Assembly (NCBI GenBank): GCA_014871385.1
Contig: CM026421.1
Span: forward strand, 20,760,865-20,824,864
Length of the DNA: 64,000 nucleotides
Origin: Ceratodon purpureus
Taxonomy: Eukaryota > Streptophyta > Bryopsida > Pseudoditrichales > Ditrichaceae
Reading direction: 5' to 3'
This document shows positions 56,021 through 64,000 of the stretch, one piece after another. The position numbers were made by a program, and so were the translations under genes. The notes beneath the pieces are model-generated. The model was not told the origin of the DNA. It saw only the letters and a program-made list of their open reading frames with translations, and ran no database searches. Within the stretch, counting starts at the first letter, position 1; each line of letters starts with the position of its first letter.

Positions 56021-59000
56021 ATGGCTGAGAAGGCTCCGAATGAGGAAGAGCCTAGCCAAGAGGCTGAGGCCAGTCGCCAAGAGAGCTTCCTGGACCAGTT
56101 TCTGCGGCGGTTGGATCAAACCGATCAGGAGGCCGCCGCGTCGCCTTCCACCTCCGGCACCACCATGGCAGCACCCTCACCCTCCTCGGAGTACTCATCC
56201 CTAACCACAACTGCCAACCCGTGGAACTTCATGTCAACGCCGCACCCTGGCTCTCCACTCAACCCAGATCTCCAAACGGCAGCACTCCAGAACCTCATGT
56301 ACCGCTCTTCCGCTCCGTCAGCCTACAGCCTTCCCACCAACCCGCTAGCCGAATTTCCATGGCTTTTGGAAGAATTCGACCAGCAACAGAGAATGGTAGC
56401 AGGTGATCCAGATGCCCATGATTCCGCTCAGAGATTGTACAGTTCATATACCACACACGAGCTTGGCCAGGTTCTAGGACCTTCAGGTGGCAGTCCGTCG
56501 TCGTCTCAAGGTGGTCCATTCAAGGATGAGCCTGCTTCAAGCCACACCAACACAAGGAAGGAAAGTAGTAGTATTCAAGCAGGTGGGCATGGGAGCAGTA
56601 GTTCCAAATTGGACGCAGGACCAGTGCCACGGTTCGGTGAACCTGGGTCGACTCAGCCTGCAAAACTTCAAGGTTCACCAAGTTCTGCTGTTTCGAAGCA
56701 GATGAATTATACTAGGCTTCCAACGTCACCCCTGCTGTCTGAAGCTACTGCACCTGGGGTAGGAGCTGGCTCGGTCACTACGTCTGCCGGGACTTCCAAC
56801 ACTTCATTGTCATCGGAGTCCACGAGTAATGCCGGTGATGAGGACGAGAGTGAGGTTAAGAAAGAGGTGGCGACAGAGGGCGCCAGTAGCGGGAAGCGGA
56901 AGAAACCAGAAGCAGAGGGCGGTGGAACTGGGGAGACGCCAGAGTCCAAGAAGTCGGATCAGCCGAAGTAAGCATTTAACCCTTCTGTACCTACAGCATT
57001 CTCCGGTTGCTGCAATTCAGAATGATTCTGCAATGCATGTCGAGGTTATTAAGGACCGATTGTTCTTACTGCAATTCAACTGTAATTTAAGGTAAAGCGG
57101 ATGATGTACTTCCAACTGAGCATAGTTTTTGAAACCTCATGCTTACCCGATGGCCTTATATGAAATGGTAACAGAGCTCGAGTCCGATCGGTTGATCTGC
57201 AAATGTTACTGAAGTAGGAGGCGCACTGGGTTTGATATAATCGTAGAACAGTGAAATGTCATCAGACTATTGCTTCATTAGTATATTCGGATGTGGTTCG
57301 GGTAGTTCATCATAATTTTGATAAGAGACGATTAAACTACTACACATGACGTTGACATAAACCCATGCTGAAGAAGTTATATCGTCTTTCCTGTCAGGAT
57401 TATGATCCGTATTTCATCTCCTAGGTCATCAGCGAGTGGATCTGCACCTGGAGATCTACACTTACATCACTGGTGCATTCTCTACATGTACCGTGGCAAG
57501 TCTACCAAAATTATTGAGCATTATATCTACGAAGTCATTTGCCTTCTTCGTCCGTTTCTTTCGCGTAGGTCCATCCTGTGGTGTCATTCATAGAAGACGA
57601 GTCGCCATGGTACGTGAACTGATCATGTACTAGTGATGAATTGTCTGATGGGCTGAGTATGTACTTTTATGGTTTCGAAGCCGTCATCAGTCATGTTAAA
57701 ATACTCTGCTGATTCCGTCGGACTTTAATGCACATGTCCAGATGTCTTAGGGATGCTGAGAGACAGTGCTCATTTTAGAAATAAGATTAGTATGAATACT
57801 GCAAGATCGTTACAGTTGCACTTCTTTCGATGTATTCGAGTTGTGTTCTTACCGAGACTTGGTCTAAACAGCAGTCGAGAGTATTTTCAGGTTAATAAAA
57901 ACGGAGGTGAAATCGTGGCCGACGTTGCACGAATTTCGAGACATGCATTGATTTGCTATTCTCATTTTTTACGAGAAGATACGCAGTTCTGGATAATTTT
58001 ATTTAAGCGTTACAGAAGTTGTGAATCAGGTTATGGAAGATTGTAAGTGTCCAGATCATTTGTCCAAGTCCAAGTCGGCAGACGTACCTTTGCAGTCATA
58101 ATGACTTCCAGTGGTCTAGCTGGTAATTGGTGTGTGCCATAAGACTGCATTAACACAGATTACATGATCAGGCATCTCGGGAAAATGACCTGGTCCACGG
58201 CACAACCAACGCGTAACGTGTATATCCAATATCCTATCGTTTGATTAATGTAGGGATTTTATTCCGTTTTAATCTCTGAAATTCAGAGGTGTTTTCTGTC
58301 GCTTAATTTTTTTATCATGGAAATGCCGTAGTCCTGTCACTGCCTGTACATCCTTCGGCAGTGAGATGTCTGGCTCGTTCAATTTTTTTGGGAGATTGCA
58401 AATGTGCGTGCATATATTTAATGTGCAGATCACTATGGTATACGATCCTAGTAATGGATGGCATTAGGCCTAAGGTAATACAGAAGTCTTGCAGCATTAT
58501 AGTTTGTAAAAACATCACTACCATGATCATGCTTTGAGATCCAGGAGAATGACATTGTTGATCAGGAGAATATTATTTTAATAAGGTAGTGTTGCAAACT
58601 GTTGGCAGAAATAAGCCCAGGAAACGTGGGGGCGCAAAGAGGTTAAGGGAACCCAGATACGCCATCAAGACCAGAACTGACGTGGACGTTCTTGATGATG
58701 GTTTTAAGTGGCGAAAATATGGTCAAAAAGCCGTGAAGAATAGCCCTCATCCCAGGTAAGATCTACTGAACTTGATGTTAACCAGACGCGAGCCCTAAGT
58801 CAATTGTGATTCCGTTTTAATCATAGAATACGCATATATCATTTTTATTATGTTCTCTATCTGATAGTCCAAGATGCTGTGAATCAGTAATTTGTAAGAT
58901 CAAAGCACGTTGGTAGCGAGTGTGATTCATAAAGTTCTATCTCTGAATGTCTGCATTATTTATTACGTTCAGGATATGAATACATTGTGCGCACATGCAA

Positions 59001-60478
59001 GTCTTTGGGCTTTCAACTTCATGCGTTAGACTGATAGAATTTAATACAATCAGTACCGATCATCTCTCTTCTCACACATTTTAACACCAACATTAATTAC
59101 GTACCCCTAAATGTTTCCACTTTAATGATATGCCGTCCAAGACCACCATGACTCCCCATGCCATTGAAGCTTCACGTAGGAAGTCTGTGCAGGCCACGAT
59201 CTCTCCGCTAGTTAGTGCTTACCACCTCTCCTGTTTACCCGACCGGATATTTATTGATCTAGGTTATCAGTTTAGATGAACAGCTGCAATAGGATTCAAT
59301 AAACTGTTACAAACTATACCAGCCAACAACTAGTCGGCAATGGGCAGTCTACCTACTTCACGGTGGTTGTGGTGCATTTCTGCAGAAACTATTACAGGTG
59401 CACAACACCTCTGTGCCCAGTGCGAAAGAGAGTGGAGAGGTCCAACGAGGATTCAGGCCTTGTGATCACCACCTACGAAGGCACCCACACGCACCAAACG
59501 CCAGGCTTCCACCGCCCATCCGCCGGAGGCTACTTCGGTGACCGGCCCATGGGCATGGGGGGCGGCCTCTTCCAGAGCCCTCTGGGTCCCAGCTCCACTC
59601 TCCTCCCCCTCCCTCCCGGTTTCGACCTGGCTTCCCTGCAACAAGCCACGGCCCTTCGCAACATCCGAGGCCTGCAGCCCAATCAGAACCCGAGTCTGAA
59701 CTTACTTCCAGGCAGCTCCAGCCAGCAGCAGCAGTTCAGGCAGCAGCTGGGCTTCCAACAAGAGAGCCTCTTCCGAGCCCAGCAGTTCCTGGGATTACAA
59801 GACGGTTCCCCTTTCGGATCTGTGAAGCAGGAGCCATTTCAGTTCACTGCTCAGGATTTCATGACCAGAAACCTCTCCATGCCATCTCTTCCTGGAATGA
59901 CAGGCGGACCTAATCCTTCACAGATGTTGAACAGATCCATATCAGATCATTTACTGCAGAGACCAGGAGGCTCTCCGTTGTTTTCAGGGTTGAATTTCCC
60001 CTACTTGCAGTCATCAGGGGGGAATCTAAACATTTCACGTCCAGCTTCTAGTTCAAATATTAGTTCTGACAACAGGGGTCATCAACAAGGTAGACATGAA
60101 TTACAACCTGGGGCTGGAGTAGGAGCAGGTAGCAGTAGTCGAATTGATCAGAGCTTGGAGACACTAGTCAGCAGCTCCTCTGTGCACCCAAATTTTAATG
60201 ATCAGGCTCAAGGTGGCGCAGGTCCAGATCAACCTCAGCCAGGTCGCAGTAACCAAAGCAGAGGCGGCCAGCAAAGGACTCCAATGCCCACAATGCAGCA
60301 ACATCAACAGCAACATCAACATATTAGATCAGCTGGACCTTCAGCAGGGGGGTTGAGTTCTTCTGTTTCCAGTGAGAATCTACAGGGGCAAGTTGCCTCC
60401 GAGAGTGAGACTGGGGCAAGGGAGGGGCTGTTGCAGGACATGGTGAGGCATGGAGGGCCCAAGGTAAGCAAGAGCTGA
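56021..60478 (+). CDS. WRKY transcription factor, group IIc type
   Basis: A DNA-binding regulator of W-box promoters, nuclear. Three exons: 56021-56967, 58609-58755 and 59386-60478, 728 residues if translation ends at the first stop. The domain spans about residues 330-402: [20 protein letters not shown], then a C-x4-C-x23-H-x-H zinc finger (C370, C375, H399, H401). The second intron splits the Arg codon of the PR-NYYRC junction, the position conserved in this family. The N-terminal part is Ser/Pro/Gln-rich with an NLS-like GKRKKP; the C-terminal part is Gln/Ser-rich. The open frame reaches upstream to 55868 without an ATG, so 56021 is the start. The end is uncertain because a good donor (AAG|GTAAGC, 60464) precedes the stop. 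Confidence 0.92.
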
Positions 60479-62521
60479 TTTACTTACCATTAGTTGAATC
60501 AGAAGAAGCTTAGTAACAAAAAGACTGGTATAAATCAAACGTCAAAACAATTTTGCTGAATGATTTTCCAATTAGTTACATGCCAGCCCGATGCACATTG
60601 CATTGTATGGTAAATATGTCTTTTGTTGGCCCCAGACTAATCTCTTGAGGTACTAGAGTACCAGTTTGATTCCCAAGGACTTGCATAGCATCTTGGAGAT
60701 TCCAGGTACTGCTTAGACTGCAGATTTGTTTTTGTTTATACCACAGCTCAGGTCACTGAATGTTGATGTGTCCTTTTATCAAGTGGGTGAAATGCTCACA
60801 GGCCAGATTACTCTATCATGTCATGATGCTTGTACTTTATAACAGTATCAAGCACATATGTGGGTGATTTGGGATTGTACAAATGCATATTTGTAGGACA
60901 GTTTTGACAACAGTTTCAGAACAATGCATGGGACTATAGTGACTAAGTCATCTGTTTGCACAAGGCTAGCTATAACCCTAACCCATAAATATCATGTGTA
61001 GTATGTAGTATAACCTACAGGTATGGCACTTATTCAGTGTGTTTAGTGCTGTGTTTCAATTTGAGCTTGTATTGCCGCCAGTATGTAAATATCTTGCTTG
61101 TTTTACATTTCCAATCAACTCATCTCACATCTGATGGCCTGGCACATGCTCTGTACAGAACTAAATAGGTGTAGGATTGAGGATAGCTGTCAAAAAAAGA
61201 TATACTAGCAAGTATGTTGGTCTACTCTTTATATGCCACAGGCACAGGACTACTATAGAATCATGCAGTAGACTGGCCAAATGACAGACCACTTCTAAGT
61301 TCAGATAATGCAACCAATTATGTAATATCATTCTAGACATTCCACATAAATTATGTATTACCAGGTGGGTCCTTGGTAAGTTTGTCAATTGAACACTTAC
61401 CAGGGTTTGCAAATGATGCACACAAGATAGAGAAACCATAAACTGTGAATGCCCTCAAGGCATGTACTAGAGTTGCAGTAAAATAGTACTAAAAACGGAG
61501 AATTTTTGCATGACCAGCCAAATTTTGGTGGACCAACCAGATTTTCCTACATAATGTCAAGTTGTGGTTTTTTTGGGTAGTACTAGTGGAAACAGCGTCC
61601 AACTACACTGAACTACTACACCGAACATGGCCCTTCGGTGTAATTTAATTTTAGACTCCGCATTCTCATTGGTGTAGAATCCAGTTCGGTGTAGTTAGCA
61701 AAGTGGCGTGGGAAGACCTGTTCTATTTCTGACCTTGTATCGGCAAATGCAATTTCTGACCAATGAACGAGAGTGGCAGCTTACAGATTCTCCGGGATGT
61801 GGCCGTTTACTGAGTCAGGGTAAGTGTGATCACATTCACCACACAAACTCGTGAAATTGTAACATTTACCGCCTGCATCACTGAACAGAAAGTAGTGTCA
61901 TCCACGTGTGGGGTGCCATGGATTCACATTCACCCTGTTCGAGTACCGAGCTTGGTGAAAGATTAACTTTTACTGCAGAATACCAACGACGAGGTGCTCG
62001 TCGAGGGGTACAAGGCGGATATCAACAGGCATTCACAGCATCTTCCACTCTCCAAGAGAAATCAAATGTCTGTATCAAGGACACTTCTGTTCGAAGTCTG
62101 AGCATAACGGTTCTTCCGGAAATTGAAAGTGCTACAGTAAAAAAAACTTGAACTTAAACACCGTCTACAATGTAATGGCTAAGAAGGTATCCAGTAATTA
62201 GAAGTTCCATGCGGGACCCTTTCAACGAAGAAAACTAGTATATTCCGCAATACAGATTTACAGACGTATGGACTAAGGCCATATCTGGAAATCTAACAGT
62301 GTTTGCCGATCTTCTCTTCGGTTAAAGCCCGTCCACTCTCTAACAGCAAGTGTTCACAGCCTGAAGAAAGATATACTACGCAGGTTCTACAGCACCATCC
62401 AAAAAAAGTGCATGAACATTTATATTCACGCCCAATTCCGTAACTCATTCCAGAAATTCCTTGTGCAGCGAAATCGTCCCATCCTACATCCAACATTTGC
62501 CCTGCAAACAGAAGTCGTCAC
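60479..62521. other. Intergenic DNA with a small inverted repeat at 61601-61696
   Basis: AACTACACTGAACT at 61601-61614 pairs with AGTTCGGTGTAGTT at 61683-61696; just left is ACTAGTGGAAACAGCG, similar to the end of the CACTA miniature element at 45636. It may be a relic of such an element. The plus-strand frame 61906-62151 and minus-strand frame 62293-62496 are not supported. Confidence 0.45.
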
Positions 62522-64000
62522 TCACAACGTCGACAACCAACCGTCCAGCGCCTGAAGGTTCGTAAGGGAGTTGTCGAGAATGGTCTGCTTCTTCCTCTGC
62601 TGTTCCTCAGCTCTGCTGAGCTCGGCCAACAATGACGCCACACGTTCAGTCGCTCGTTGTTTCTTCAATTCCCAGGATTCAAGCTCCGCATATGCTGTCG
62701 CCACGTTCTTAATCCAGGCCTCCACAAACTCCTCACATGTCTCCATCATGGATTTTTTAGCCAAAATCGTACCTGCAGTGGCTGCAACCGTCTTGTCGAA
62801 TTTTGCAGCATTCAGCATGTCCCGAGCTCGCTGGTACTGATTCGCTGCTCTGTCGTGTGCCCCTGATTTCTCGACAATCTTCTAATCAATGGTCCGAAGA
62901 AGGTCTCGCTCTTCCGCCAGACGACGACGGATGATTCCGGCTGGTTTTTCTACTTCGAAACGGGCCATGACCAAGCGCTGTCGCTCGTTCTCCAGTGCCG
63001 CAGTCAAGGTGGTACGCAACGCTAATATTCCCGAAACCGTAGAAGCCTCCACTGTGCGCGATCCTCGAGCATTGGAGACGTTCTGCCAGGCTGTCCCGAC
63101 TACCTGAGTAGAAACACCGTTTCCAGAGGACGGGACTTCCGATTTCACGTTCAATGCAACCACGGGTGAATGAACCCTCGCACCAGCGACTACTTCTGCG
63201 CAGGAGTGGAGTTGCTCAATGAGAGTGTCCGCTTCCCTGGAATCCTCACATTGGTATGTTATTCCACCTTCCAAGTTCAAGGCCATTGAAATGGTAGCCG
63301 CCATGGAGATTTTATTCTGACGCACATCAATACAGGACAGACCAACAGGTAAGTGTCTCCCAATTTTGAATTGTATTAAATCAATGTCACCGCTTGTCGT
63401 CAGCATCAGGGCAATTTCGTAACGGGATACGCGGTGATTGACTCTCTCCTCAGAACTAACAAAGCTGAGACACGGTTCCGAGAAAGCATAGGTCTGATCA
63501 GAGCAAGTGAATGTACTGAAGTTAATTTCTAGCTAAAAAACAAGTTGATTTAGTGACGATGTCGTTACTCACCGTGAAAGTAGCCTCCGGTATCACAAGT
63601 GGGAGCGGCGGGAGAGGAGCAGTCAGGAATTTATACTCCGGAAGAACTCTGGGTGTGTGTTTCAGTGACTGGTGTGGGTGCGTCCGGCGAAAGCCAAACT
63701 CTGCCCAATTCACTTCAATTCCGAGGGCTTCCACCACCAAGCCCCTCGCGAAATGGAAAGGAAGGACACCGCTCATCGGCCACGGTTGCTGCAGGACTCT
63801 GGAAAATAACATTCGCACGTAGACTTCATACGCCGGGTTCCCTTGATCTCTGAACTTGTATCCGCGCGACGATTGTGGTCCAAAGAATTCTGTAAGCGCA
63901 GATCGATCGGGCATGTATTCCGTAGGAGTAACTGTCGGAGTGACGCCCCTGTTGTGGAGGCGCATGTATGTGCAGAACCACTGGAGTGAAGACACCTCGA
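62522..64000 (-). pseudogene. Unknown gene, 5' partial, with an in-frame TAG
   Basis: Minus-strand coding runs in from the window edge (64000 to 63573), splices at TTCACG|GTGAGT, and resumes in phase at 63493 (acceptor CTCTGATCAG, 79-bp intron) or 63532 (40-bp intron), then continues to TGA at 62522. A single TAG at 62882-62884 interrupts it; the frame stays open on both sides, and a charged, helix-forming segment (RRRLAEERDLLRT before, AELESWELKKQRATERV and EEQQRKKQ after) spans the stop. The first exon is Pro-rich (TPTVTPTEYMPDR, APLPPLPLV). No family recognised. It is either a pseudogene with one nonsense change, a readthrough gene, or two genes. The 5' end lies outside. Confidence 0.5.

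Noticed and set aside
62506..62529. Possible intron GTGAGT...TTGCAG at the 3' end of the minus-strand gene
   Set aside because: Only 24 bases long, far too short to splice, although both ends match consensus.

Overview
The window is nuclear DNA of a land plant, probably a bryophyte or another early-diverging lineage; the species cannot be named from sequence alone. The reasons are GT-AG introns throughout, a group IIc WRKY transcription factor with the conserved intron inside its DNA-binding domain, a plant-type formamidase, and En/Spm (CACTA) transposon genes. Intergenic DNA is AT-rich and full of small transposon relics.

Region 1 (1-19.1 kb) is a dense accessory island. It holds, left to right: the 3' part of a beta-class DNA-methyltransferase-like gene; an unknown minus-strand gene; two paralogous genes (4671-5201 and 9025-9465) for small proteins with Cys clusters, a shared central block and a C-terminal SUMO-interaction-like tail; an uninterrupted 343-codon gene with a nuclear-localisation-like tail; two more unknown small genes; and a CACTA module. 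The CACTA module has a truncated TNP2-type transposase on the minus strand, a scrambled TNP2-like fragment, and an apparently intact four-exon Transposase_24/DUF8039-like gene. About 85-bp palindromes recur only in this island. They share ends and centre but carry copy-specific, self-complementary arms.

Region 2 (19-32 kb) is gene-poor. It has a decayed transposase-like relic, a 3-kb array of about 43-bp repeats split by a 0.5-kb coding-like segment, a short LINE-tail insertion with target-site duplication, and the first of several TTAA-flanked non-autonomous DNA transposons.

Region 3 (32.7-35.2 kb) carries a complete seven-exon formamidase gene with TATA box and 5'UTR intron. Region 4 (35-55.8 kb) is non-coding and holds poly-A, TTAA-flanked elements including an 837-bp pair about 6 kb apart, a CACTA-type miniature element, a 133-bp hairpin and minisatellites. 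Region 5 (55.9-60.5 kb) is a three-exon WRKY gene. Region 6 (62.5-64 kb) is the 3' part of an unknown minus-strand gene with an in-frame stop.

The most interesting material is the island: the palindrome family, the Cys/SIM gene pair with matching 5'UTR intron structure but unrelated G-rich intronic minisatellites, and their linkage to a methyltransferase-like gene and CACTA genes. Whether these form one mobile unit is a hypothesis only.
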